Shown here: piece after piece, positions 24,919 through 32,094 of the stretch
Layout of the letters: every line of letters starts with the position of its first letter
How positions within the stretch are numbered: the stretch's first letter is position 1
Assembly: GCA_947625655.1 (NCBI GenBank)
Contig: CANQPD010000011.1
Coordinates: 1-64,000 of the forward strand
DNA from: an uncultured Dysosmobacter sp.
Lineage (GTDB): Bacteria; Bacillota; Clostridia; Oscillospirales; Oscillospiraceae
Reading direction: 5' to 3'
DNA: 64,000 nt
Program-made: the position numbers and the translations under genes
The notes under the pieces: model-generated
Told to the model about the DNA's origin: nothing
Databases searched by the model: none
The model's input: the letters and a program-made list of their open reading frames with translations, nothing else

Positions 24919-25299
24919 TCACAGGATCAGCAGCAGCCCCAGGGAGACCAGCAGTTCTTCGTCCGCGTCCTCCCGGAACAGGAAGAACAGCAGGATCAGC
25001 AGCAGAAGATCCCCGGTGTCCACATGGTCCAGATGGAGCTGGTCCAGGATATGCCGCAGAAAGCCGGTGAGGCCGTCCGGCAGGCGCCCCGGCCCGCCGC
25101 CTTTTGGCGGAGGAGGGGAGGGCGCGGTAAAGGGCCGGCGGTCTCCGCCTTCCTGTTTTTCGGCTTCCGGGAAAGGCGGCTGACGCTCCCGCTGCTCCGC
25201 TGCTTCCCGGAGCGGGGAGGGCGGCGCGCTCTTGGGCGGCTCCTCCTGGGGGATGCGGGTGTAGGAGCCGTTGTCGTTGCGGATATAGCGGTTATACAT
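24919..25299 (-). CDS. hypothetical proline-rich protein with hydrophobic C-terminus
   Basis: The 126-aa protein has a tyrosine-rich N-terminus (MYNRYIRNDNGSYTRIP), a proline-rich middle (SPPPPKGGGPGRLPDG) and a C-terminal strongly hydrophobic segment (DLLLLILLFFLF and LLVSLGLLLIL). It is the last of three small minus-strand genes with 3-24 base gaps. The layout resembles spore- or septum-associated small proteins of clostridia, but no family is recognised. Confidence 0.65.
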   Translation of the reverse strand: MYNRYIRNDNGSYTRIPQEEPPKSAPPSPLREAAEQRERQPPFPEAEKQEGGDRRPFTAPSPPPPKGGGPGRLPDGLTGFLRHILDQLHLDHVDTGDLLLLILLFFLFREDADEELLVSLGLLLIL

Positions 25300-25302
25300 C
25301 CC

Positions 25303-25716
25303 TCAGCCCTCCCATCCCGCCAGAAATTTCTTCCCCAGGTGGAACAGCCGGGCCAGCTGGAGCGCCCGCTCGATCTTTTCCTGCCGCTCCGGCTTCAGAT
25401 AGGGCCGCAGGGCGTAAAGCAGCTGGCGGGCGTTGGAATCCTGCTGGCCGCCCAGCTCCTGGATCAGGGGCAGAAGCCGCATCATCAGCTGGGGGTCCAT
25501 GCCGCCGGTGAGGGAGGAGAGCAGATCCGTTCCCTGCTGGGGCGTCTGGGGGGCCTGCTGTCCCTGCCCGGGCTGGGAAAGGGGCGCCGCCTGCTGGGGC
25601 TGCGGGGGCGGCGCCTGCTCCTGCCCGCCGGAGAGGGACTGGGCCAGCTGCATGATCTGCGCCATGGCGTCCGGGTTGGACAGCAGGCTGTTCAGTTTTT
25701 CGTCAAATTCCGCCAT
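25303..25716 (-). CDS. hypothetical protein, Gln/Pro-rich
   Basis: The protein is 137 aa from ATG 25716; a TTG at 25725 nearer GGGAAGG is the alternative start. The N-terminal helix (MAEFDEKLNSLLSNPDAMAQIMQLAQSL) resembles the SLLSNPDAM repeats of clostridial small proteins. A Gln/Pro-rich linker and a helical C-terminus (RQLLYALRPYLKPERQEKIERALQLARLFH) follow. It pairs with the next gene, which carries a similar helix pattern (RNNPALLQSLMQS). Function unknown. Confidence 0.65.
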   Translation of the reverse strand: MAEFDEKLNSLLSNPDAMAQIMQLAQSLSGGQEQAPPPQPQQAAPLSQPGQGQQAPQTPQQGTDLLSSLTGGMDPQLMMRLLPLIQELGGQQDSNARQLLYALRPYLKPERQEKIERALQLARLFHLGKKFLAGWEG

Positions 25717-25740
25717 GCGTTCCAACCGCCCTTCCCATGA

Positions 25741-25998
25741 TTACTTCTGCACCGCCTTGTTGATGCGGTTCACCAGCTCGGCGCCGCTGGGACTCTGCAT
25801 GACCTGGTTCACCATTCTTACCATCTCAGCCGTGTCGCCCTTCATGGCGGACTGGAGGGCCCGCTGCAGTCCCGCGCCCCGGTCCCCCTGGGTCAGCATT
25901 TGCAAAAGCGCCTGCCCGTCCCGGGACTGCATCAGCGATTGAAGCAGCGCCGGATTGTTTCGCAGCTGTTCTGCCAGCCGTGCTGTTTTTTCGTCCAT
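25741..25998 (-). CDS. hypothetical small helical protein
   Basis: The 85-aa protein starts at ATG 25998 behind AGGAGGT. It is all-helical, with two repeats of an NPALLQSLMQS / QALLQMLTQ type and a C-terminal MVRMVNQVMQSPSGAELVNRINKAVQK. It is first of the three-gene unit. Not recognised. Confidence 0.65.
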   Translation of the reverse strand: MDEKTARLAEQLRNNPALLQSLMQSRDGQALLQMLTQGDRGAGLQRALQSAMKGDTAEMVRMVNQVMQSPSGAELVNRINKAVQK

Positions 25999-26057
25999 AG
26001 TACCTCCTATGCGCGTTGCGAACTGTTTGCGTTCCAAGCCAGTATATGAGGGAGAGC

Positions 26058-26089
26058 GAAAAAAAGTGCCTGCGCTTTCGCGCAGGCAC
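26058..26089 (-). terminator. terminator of nth
   Basis: On the minus strand GTGCCTGCGC pairs with GCGCAGGCAC around a 4-nt loop, followed by a T run (A7 on plus at 26059-26065). Confidence 0.85.
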
Positions 26090-26099
26090 AAAGAGAATC

Positions 26100-26741
26100 T
26101 TATTTTGCGGCGGCCTTTCCGGTGTCGCAGTCCCGCCGCAGGAGACAGCTCCCGCACTTGGGGCTGCGGGCGGTGCAGGTATCCCGGCCAAACAGCACCA
26201 TCCGGTGGCAGAAGTTGTTGGACTCCTTGGGCGGGATGGACTGGCGCAGCTGCCGCTCCACCTGGAGGGGGTCCTTGGAACCGTCGGTGATGCCCAGCCG
26301 CCCGGTGATGCGGATGCAGTGGGTGTCGCAGACGTACCCCTCCTGGCCGAAGATGTCCCCCAGGATCAGGTTGGCGGTCTTGCGCCCAACGCCGGGAAGG
26401 GCAGTCAGCTCCTCCATGGTGCCGGGGACCCTGCCGCCGTGCTTTTCGATCAGCTGCCGGGCACAGGCCACGATGTCCCGGGCCTTGCCGTTGTAAAAGC
26501 CGCAGGAGTGGATGTACTCCCCCACCTCCTTGGGGTCGGCCTCGGCAAAGCTCTCCAGGGTGGGGAAGCGCGCATACAGCGCCGGGGTCACCTTGTTGAC
26601 CCGCTCGTCGGTGCACTGGGCGGAGAGCCGCACGGCGAACAGCAGCTCATAGTCCTTTTCATATTGCAGAGAACAAAGGGCGTCGGGATAGATGTCCTTC
26701 AAGGTTGTAATGATCCGCTTGACGGCGGCCTTGGATTTCAT
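26100..26741 (-). CDS. nth: endonuclease III
   Basis: The 213-aa bifunctional DNA glycosylase and AP lyase removes oxidised pyrimidines. The start is ATG 26741 behind GAGGTG. The helix-hairpin-helix LPGVGRKTANLIL carries the catalytic Lys and the active-site Asp is in VCDTHCIRI. The C-terminal Cys-X6-Cys-X2-Cys-X5-Cys (CTARSPKCGSCLLRRDC) binds a 4Fe-4S cluster. It is transcribed alone, away from rarA. Confidence 0.97.
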   Translation of the reverse strand: MKSKAAVKRIITTLKDIYPDALCSLQYEKDYELLFAVRLSAQCTDERVNKVTPALYARFPTLESFAEADPKEVGEYIHSCGFYNGKARDIVACARQLIEKHGGRVPGTMEELTALPGVGRKTANLILGDIFGQEGYVCDTHCIRITGRLGITDGSKDPLQVERQLRQSIPPKESNNFCHRMVLFGRDTCTARSPKCGSCLLRRDCDTGKAAAK

Positions 26742-26832
26742 GGCAGTCACCTCACACCGACAGGATACCACAAAATCCGCCGTTTGGCGAGGGGAAAATG
26801 CAGCAGCCGAAGGAATTTTGCGCAGGTTCAAT

Positions 26833-26878
26833 CCAGTGCGAAAACGCACTGGAAACTTTATATCGGCTGTGATATAAT
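26833..26878 (+). promoter_or_regulatory. palindrome and extended -10 promoter of rarA
   Basis: CCAGTGCG-AAAA-CGCACTGG (26833-26852) lies upstream of an extended -10 box, TGATATAAT (TATAAT 26873-26878). The palindrome overlaps the -35 region, so it may be a repressor site, or an ordinary cruciform. Confidence 0.55.
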
Positions 26879-26911
26879 ACTCTCTCAGATATCAGGAAGG
26901 GAGCGTGGGCC

Positions 26912-28180
26912 ATGCAGCGGCCTTTGGCGGATGAGATCCGCCCGAAAACCTTGGATGAAGTGGTGGGGCAGCGGCACCTGCTGGCCCCCGGCGCGCTGCT
27001 GCGCCGCCTGATCGAACAGGGCACCGACGCCAATATGGTGTTCTACGGGCCCTCCGGCACCGGCAAGACCACCATCGCCAACATCATCGCGGAAAAGACC
27101 AACAAGACCCTGTACCGGCTCAACGCCACCACGGCGTCCTTGCAGGACATCAAGGACATCATCGCCGACGTGGGGACCCTGCTGGCCCCCGGCGGCGTGC
27201 TGCTGTACCTGGACGAGATCCAGTACTTCAACAAGAAACAGCAGCAGAGCCTGCTGGAGTTCATGGAGAACGGCAAGCTGACGCTGATCGCCTCCACCAC
27301 GGAGAACCCGTATTTTTACGTCTACAGCGCCCTGCTCTCCCGCAGCACGGTGTTTGAGTTCAAGGCGGTGCCGCCCCAGGAGGCGGAGCCCGCCGTTCTC
27401 CGGGCCTTGAAGATCGAACAGGAGCGAAGCGAGCTGCCCCTCAGCTGGGAGGAGGGCCTGCCCCTCCAGATCGCCACGGCCTGCGGCGGCGATGTCCGCA
27501 AGGCCATCAACGCCGTGGAGCTGCTGTGTCAGGCGGCGGCGCCGAAAAAGGGCGAACTATATTTGACAAGGGATGACGCTTCACAGGCTGCGCAGCGCAG
27601 CGCCATGCGCTACGACCGGGATGGCGACGCCCACTATGACATCCTCTCCGCCCTGCAAAAGTCCATCCGGGGCAGCGACCCGGACGCGGCGGTCCACTAT
27701 CTGGGCCGCCTGCTGGAGGCGGGGGATCTGCTGTCCCCCTGCCGGCGGCTGCTGGTCATCGCGGCGGAGGACGTCGGCCTGGCCTATCCCATGGCCATCG
27801 TGGTGACCAAGGCCTGTGTGGACGCCGCCTTGCAGGTGGGGCTGCCGGAGGCCCGGCTGCCCCTGGCGGAGGCCGCCGTTCTGCTGGCCACGGCCCCCAA
27901 GTCCAACACGGCCCACAACGCCATCATCGCCGCCATGGCGGACCTGAAAAAGGGAAAGACCGGCGACATCCCCCGGCATCTGCAAAACGTCCACGCTGAC
28001 ACCAGCGGACAGGAGCGGGAGCAGGGCTATTTGTACCCCCACGATTTTCCCCACCGCTGGGTGGAGCAGCAGTACCTGCCCGACGCGCTGAAGGGCGTCC
28101 GCTACTACGAGTGGGGTGACAACAAGACAGAGCAGGCCGCCAAGGCCTATTGGGAGAAGATCAAGGGCGAAGCGCTGTAA
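26912..28180 (+). CDS. rarA: replication-associated recombination protein A (AAA+ ATPase)
   Basis: The 422-aa protein is a clamp-loader-like AAA+ ATPase of the MgsA/WRNIP1 family, acting at stalled replication forks. Walker A is GPSGTGKT (about residue 47) and Walker B is LLYLDEIQYFNK. ASTTENPYFYVYSALLSRS gives sensor 1 and the arginine finger. The C-terminal tetramerisation part (LGRLLEAGDLLSPCRRL, HDFPHRWVEQQYLPD) is complete. Its 3' end overlaps the convergent S1-domain gene by 20 bases. Confidence 0.95.
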   Translation: MQRPLADEIRPKTLDEVVGQRHLLAPGALLRRLIEQGTDANMVFYGPSGTGKTTIANIIAEKTNKTLYRLNATTASLQDIKDIIADVGTLLAPGGVLLYLDEIQYFNKKQQQSLLEFMENGKLTLIASTTENPYFYVYSALLSRSTVFEFKAVPPQEAEPAVLRALKIEQERSELPLSWEEGLPLQIATACGGDVRKAINAVELLCQAAAPKKGELYLTRDDASQAAQRSAMRYDRDGDAHYDILSALQKSIRGSDPDAAVHYLGRLLEAGDLLSPCRRLLVIAAEDVGLAYPMAIVVTKACVDAALQVGLPEARLPLAEAAVLLATAPKSNTAHNAIIAAMADLKKGKTGDIPRHLQNVHADTSGQEREQGYLYPHDFPHRWVEQQYLPDALKGVRYYEWGDNKTEQAAKAYWEKIKGEAL

Positions 28181-29108
28181 AATCCGTCTCCACCGGCGGC
28201 TTTTCATAATTGGGCGGGGAGTAGACCCAGCGTTCCAGCCTGCCGTCGGTGATCTGATATTGCAGGGCCTCCGGCTTTTCAGCCGGCGGCAGCTTTTCAA
28301 TGACCTGGAGCTTGACTTTCATCCGCTCCGGGCGGATACTCTTGATGAAGACGGAGACCCCGTCCCCGGGCTGCAGCCCCTCCTTGGCGTCTGCCAGGCC
28401 GGACAGGTTGGGCGCCAGCTCGATGAAGCTGCCGTACTCCCTCACGCTGCGGACGGTGCCCCGCACCGTTTCGCCGGGAGCGAAGCGGCTGGCGTTTTCC
28501 ATCCAGGTGCCCAGCAGCTCCCGGTGGGTCATGGTGACACGGCGTTTTTCACGGTCAATGGATCGCACCGCCGCCAGGATCTTCTGCCCCTCCCGGAACC
28601 GCTCTTTCGGGTGGGTGATGCGGGAGACGGAGATATGCTCAATGGGCAGCATGGCGATGATGCCGCAGCCGATATCCAAAAATGCGCCGAAGGGCTCCAG
28701 CCGGGTCACCCGGCAGGTGAGGACCATCCCCGGCTCCAGGCGCTCCAGAAAGAAGCCCATGGCTTTTTCCTGGGCCAAACGGCGGGACAGAAGGGCGGCA
28801 GGCGCGCCTTTTTCATCGGGATGAACATTTAAAACTGTAAAGCAGATCTGCTTGCCGACTCTTGATAAAACGGCAATGTCCCGGTTTGCCCCGCTGATCC
28901 AGGGGGCGGTGACCTCCTGGCGCGGCACTTTGGCCGCAATGCCGTTCAGGGACAGATGTAACGTGTGGCTGGTGTCGCACCGCTGAACGGTGCCCTCCAG
29001 GATCTCGCCGCTCTCCGCGGCGGCTTTCAGGTCGGATAGCGTGTAAACAGCGGGAGGGCGCAGCCCCTCCGGCGGGAACAGGTTGTTTTCCGGCATCATG
29101 GATCCCAT
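28161..29108 (-). CDS. protein with three S1 RNA-binding domains
   Basis: The 315-aa protein is of ribosomal protein S1-like type. Three S1 repeats are visible: about 36-105 (EILEGTVQRCD), about 115-190 (GMVLTCRVTRLEPFGAFLDIG) and about 205-275 (GETVRGTVRSVREYGSFIELA). The middle repeat is the most canonical. It presumably binds RNA in the cytoplasm and influences translation or decay. Start choice among the ATG codons 29108, 29099 and 29096 is uncertain. The converging rarA overlap means no terminator separates them. Confidence 0.88.
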   Translation of the reverse strand: MGSMMPENNLFPPEGLRPPAVYTLSDLKAAAESGEILEGTVQRCDTSHTLHLSLNGIAAKVPRQEVTAPWISGANRDIAVLSRVGKQICFTVLNVHPDEKGAPAALLSRRLAQEKAMGFFLERLEPGMVLTCRVTRLEPFGAFLDIGCGIIAMLPIEHISVSRITHPKERFREGQKILAAVRSIDREKRRVTMTHRELLGTWMENASRFAPGETVRGTVRSVREYGSFIELAPNLSGLADAKEGLQPGDGVSVFIKSIRPERMKVKLQVIEKLPPAEKPEALQYQITDGRLERWVYSPPNYEKPPVETDFTALRP

Positions 29109-29188
29109 CCTATCTGCCGCGTACCGCGGCTTGATATCAGATAGACTACTATATGCAGCGGAAAACCGTGGATTGACAGGAGGAATAT

Positions 29189-29380
29189 ATGGACCTGCAT
29201 CTGCATGACAAGGTAGAACTGAAAAAAGCCCATCCCTGCGGCAGCACCCAGTGGGAGATTCTGCGGGTGGGCATGGATATCAAACTCAAGTGCCTGGGCT
29301 GCGGACATGAGCTGATGGTGCCCCGCAGCAAGGCGGAGAAGAGCATCCGAAAGATCCTGACAAAGGAGGAGCCGAAATGA
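29189..29380 (+). CDS. DUF951 domain-containing protein
   Basis: The 63-aa protein starts after AGGAGG. It has the DUF951 pattern: HDKVELKKAHPCGSTQWEI, RVGMDIKLKCLGCGHELMVPR. The CxxC pair plus an earlier Cys suggests a small metal-binding beta barrel. It is common in Firmicutes; function unproven. The stop overlaps the next small gene (ATGA, 29377-29380). Confidence 0.92.
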   Translation: MDLHLHDKVELKKAHPCGSTQWEILRVGMDIKLKCLGCGHELMVPRSKAEKSIRKILTKEEPK

Positions 29381-29469
29381 AGAAAAGTACGACCCGCGTC
29401 ATTGCCATCGTGCTGGTGGTGGTCATGGTCGTGGCGCTGGTGGCGTCCATGATCGTGCCCTATGTGTGA
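29377..29469 (+). CDS. 30-aa membrane peptide coupled to DUF951
   Basis: It starts at ATG 29377, overlapping the DUF951 stop by four bases, with GGAGG 10 bases upstream. It is a single hydrophobic helix (RVIAIVLVVVMVVALVAS) with a short basic N-terminus and ends MIVPYV. Translational coupling and membrane-peptide composition support it as a real gene. Function unknown. Confidence 0.7.
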   Translation: MKKSTTRVIAIVLVVVMVVALVASMIVPYV

Positions 29470-29569
29470 AAACAGCCCTATGACCGGCCGCCCACGGCAG
29501 CCCTCGTCCATCGCCAGATGGCCCGGGACTGCCGCGGGCGGTTTTGGCATGTTCGGGGGAATGGCCCCT

Positions 29570-29600
29570 GCCCGTCTTTTCCAAGACGGGCTTCCTTTTT
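29570..29600 (+). terminator. intrinsic terminator after the DUF951 unit
   Basis: CCCGTCTT pairs with AAGACGGG (29583-29590), then a T-rich tail. Confidence 0.8.
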
Positions 29601-29662
29601 GCGACGGCTTTTCCGGGCGGGCTGCCCTATAATGGACTGCGTTGACGAAAGGAGGGGCGGCC

Positions 29663-30682
29663 GTGACGGTGATCTACGTGGACAGCGTGTTTGTGCTGAA
29701 CGCGGCCATGGATTATCTGCTTTTTTTGGTCACGGCCCGGCTGGCGGGGCTGCCGCTCCGGCGGAGACGCTATCTGCTGGCGGCCCTGGCCGGCGGGGCC
29801 TATGCCGTGGCGGTGTTCCTGCCGGGCGGCGGGTTCCTGGCCGCCGCGCCGGCCAAGCTGGCGGCGGGCGTCCTGCTGGCGCTGCTGGCTTTCGGCGGGG
29901 AGGAAAAGCTCCTGCGGCTGATTTTGCTGCTGTTCACCATTGCCTGCGCCTTGGCGGGATGCGTTTTGGCCCTGGGGCTGCTGGCGGGCGGCGGGGTCCC
30001 GGCGGTAAACGGCGTCTTCTATACGGATGTGGACGCCAAGGTCCTGCTGATCGCGGCCACCGCGGCCTATTTGGTGATGACGGTGGTGTTCCGGGCGGCG
30101 GCAAGGCACGGCGTCGGCGGCGGGCTGCTGCCGGTGCGGGTCTGTATTGGCGGGCGCGCTGCGGAACTGACCGCCCTCTGGGACAGTGGCAACGGCCTCC
30201 GGGATCCGGCGGGCGGCCAGCCGGTGCTGGTGGCGGCGCCTGGCGCCCTGGACAGCTGCCTGCCCCGGGAGGTCTGCCGCCTGCTGACGCCGGAGGGGCT
30301 GGAGGCTCCGGCGGACCTGCTGGAGCGAGTGCGCCGGGCGGCCCCGGAGCTGCGGCCCCGCCTGCTGCCGTATCACGCCGTGGGAACAGCCGCCGGACTG
30401 CTGCTGGCCGTGCGGACGGATTGGGTGGAGATCGCCGGAATCAGGTACGGCGGCATATCGGCGGCGCTGTCGCCCACGTCATTGGGAACAGGCTGCACGG
30501 CCCTGTGGGGCGGAGAAGTCAGAAAGGGAGGAAACCATGAACATACAGGTCAAGCTGCAGCGGCTCCTGGAGCGGCTGGGATTGCTGCCGGGAGCGGGCG
30601 TCCACTACATAGGCGGCAGCGACACACTGCCGCCGCCGCTGACGAAGGAGCGGGAGGCAGAGCTGCTGGAACGCCTGGATGA
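29663..30682 (+). CDS. spoIIGA: sigma-E processing peptidase SpoIIGA
   Basis: The 339-aa protein starts at GTG 29663 after AAGGAGGGG. The N-terminal half has about five transmembrane helices ([19 protein letters not shown] onward). The C-terminal half is the aspartic-type protease domain, with the DSG motif in [12 protein letters not shown]. It cleaves the pro-sequence of sigma-E after a signal from the forespore. Unusually, the frame does not stop before sigE but continues 146 bases into it, adding a low-complexity Ala/Gly/Arg tail (about 49 residues). A lost stop, a frameshift or true overlap are all possible. Confidence 0.88.
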   Translation: MTVIYVDSVFVLNAAMDYLLFLVTARLAGLPLRRRRYLLAALAGGAYAVAVFLPGGGFLAAAPAKLAAGVLLALLAFGGEEKLLRLILLLFTIACALAGCVLALGLLAGGGVPAVNGVFYTDVDAKVLLIAATAAYLVMTVVFRAAARHGVGGGLLPVRVCIGGRAAELTALWDSGNGLRDPAGGQPVLVAAPGALDSCLPREVCRLLTPEGLEAPADLLERVRRAAPELRPRLLPYHAVGTAAGLLLAVRTDWVEIAGIRYGGISAALSPTSLGTGCTALWGGEVRKGGNHEHTGQAAAAPGAAGIAAGSGRPLHRRQRHTAAAADEGAGGRAAGTPG

Positions 30683-31238
30683 CGAGAATGCCCGAAAGGA
30701 GCTGATCGAACACAATCTGCGGCTGGTGGTGTATATTGCCCGGCGGTTTGAAAACACGGGCATCAATATCGAGGATCTGATCTCCATTGGCACCATCGGC
30801 CTCATCAAGGCGGTGGGAACTTACCGGACGGATAAGAACATCAAGTTGGCCACCTACGCCTCACGGTGCATTGAGAATGAGATTTTGATGTATCTGCGGA
30901 AAAACGCCAGCCGGAAAGGGGAGGTCTCCTTTGACGAGCCGCTGAACACCGACTGGGACGGCAACGAGCTGCTGCTCTCCGACGTGCTGGGCACCGACGG
31001 CGACACCGTGATGCGCCCCATCGAGGAGGACGTGGACCGCTCCCTGCTGGCGGCGGCCATCAGCATCCTGTCGCCCCGGGAGAAGCAGATCATCACCCTG
31101 CGCTTCGGCCTGGGCGGCGGCAGGGAGCAGACCCAAAAGGAGGTGGCGGATCAGCTGGGCATTTCGCAAAGCTACATCTCCCGGCTGGAAAAGCGCATCA
31201 TTTCCCGGCTGAAAAAAGAGATTCTGCGCCTTTCCTGA
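30537..31238 (+). CDS. sigE: sporulation sigma factor sigma-E (pro-form)
   Basis: The 233-aa protein starts after AAAGGAGG. An N-terminal pro-sequence leads to the conserved [12 protein letters not shown] cleavage region near residue 24. Region 2 ([32 protein letters not shown]) and region 4 ([38 protein letters not shown]) are clear. It drives early mother-cell transcription in sporulation. It is encoded directly with its activating protease, as in Bacillus. Confidence 0.95.
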   Translation: MNIQVKLQRLLERLGLLPGAGVHYIGGSDTLPPPLTKEREAELLERLDDENARKELIEHNLRLVVYIARRFENTGINIEDLISIGTIGLIKAVGTYRTDKNIKLATYASRCIENEILMYLRKNASRKGEVSFDEPLNTDWDGNELLLSDVLGTDGDTVMRPIEEDVDRSLLAAAISILSPREKQIITLRFGLGGGREQTQKEVADQLGISQSYISRLEKRIISRLKKEILRLS

Positions 31239-31241
31239 CTC

Positions 31242-31270
31242 TTGACAATCGAAAACGGGTATACTATACT
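31242..31270 (+). promoter_or_regulatory. promoter of the T-box operon
   Basis: TTGACA (31242-31247), 17-bp spacer, TATACT (31265-31270), four bases after the sigE stop. Confidence 0.9.
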
Positions 31271-31538
31271 AAAACGGTATATTGGAAACTGCGAGGATGG
31301 GAAGCAGTACCCGGTTCGTGAAAGCCAAGAGAGGGCGCGGATGGTGGAAGCGCCCGTGAAACGGCCGGAGAAGTCGTCCCGGAGCATTGGGCTGAACGAA
31401 TAGTAAGCCGCAACGGTGGATCCCTCCGTTACCGGGGAGGGGCGTGGAAGCGCCCATGAGCGCGGGAATTTTCCCGAATCCAGGTGGTACCACGGACAGA
31501 ACTGTTCGCCCTGAGCCGAAAGGCTCAGGGCGTTTTTG
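31271..31538 (+). promoter_or_regulatory. T-box riboswitch leader upstream of valS
   Basis: A stem I-like region (GAGGATGGGAAGCAGTAC onward) leads to the conserved T-box AGGTGGTACCACGG (31482-31495). A terminator hairpin follows (GCCCTGAGCC, 31508-31517, with 31522-31531, then TTTTT). Uncharged tRNA pairing in stem I and at the T-box would favour antitermination. GTC triplets at 31373-31375 and 31376-31378 are candidate valine specifiers, consistent with valS downstream, but the specifier loop was not folded. Confidence 0.9.
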
Positions 31539-31553
31539 CGCAGGGAGGTACAG

Positions 31554-32066
31554 ATGAAATTTGAAGTGGATATGAAAATGGATATGAAGCGGCTGGTCGC
31601 GCTGAACAGCCTGGCGGAAAAGACCTTCCGCCGGGGACAGATGCTGGTGTTCCGGCTGGTGATGCTGGCTTTGGGCGGCTGGCTGACCTGGACGGCGGGA
31701 CAGCGGCTGCTGGCCGAAGGGATTGGTTTCGAGCAGATGTGCAAGCTCCTGACAGGCCTCCTGTTTTTGGCCATCGGCCTTTTTACCAACACCATCAGCG
31801 CCTGGCTGAATCAAATGACCATTATCCCGGATGGCAGGCTGACTTTCAGCGAAAAGTTTTTCACGGAAAAAAGCAAGTATCAGACGGCCCAGCACCGTTA
31901 CAGTGATATCTACGCTCTGAAACAGTACCGGGGATATGATTTTATCTTTCTGGATAAACAGCGCAGCCTGATCGTGGCGCCGGAAAGCGTCAGGGGAGGG
32001 GACCCCGCGGAACTTCGCCGCCTGATCGAGGAAAAGAGCGGAAAAATATTTGAAGTCGTGAAATGA
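31554..32066 (+). CDS. YcxB-like membrane protein inside the T-box operon
   Basis: The 170-aa protein starts at ATG 31554 after GGGAGGTAC. Residues 29-48 and 64-83 are two transmembrane helices. The C-terminal cytoplasmic part (YSDIYALKQYRGYDFIFLDKQ, LIVAPESVRGG, ELRRLIEEKSGK) fits YcxB-like domains. It lies between the T-box terminator and valS with 28 bases before valS, so it is induced with valS when valyl-tRNA is low. Why this is useful is not known. Confidence 0.8.
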   Translation: MKFEVDMKMDMKRLVALNSLAEKTFRRGQMLVFRLVMLALGGWLTWTAGQRLLAEGIGFEQMCKLLTGLLFLAIGLFTNTISAWLNQMTIIPDGRLTFSEKFFTEKSKYQTAQHRYSDIYALKQYRGYDFIFLDKQRSLIVAPESVRGGDPAELRRLIEEKSGKIFEVVK

Positions 32067-32094
32067 TCTGGACATAGAAAAGGAGAATTGAAGA

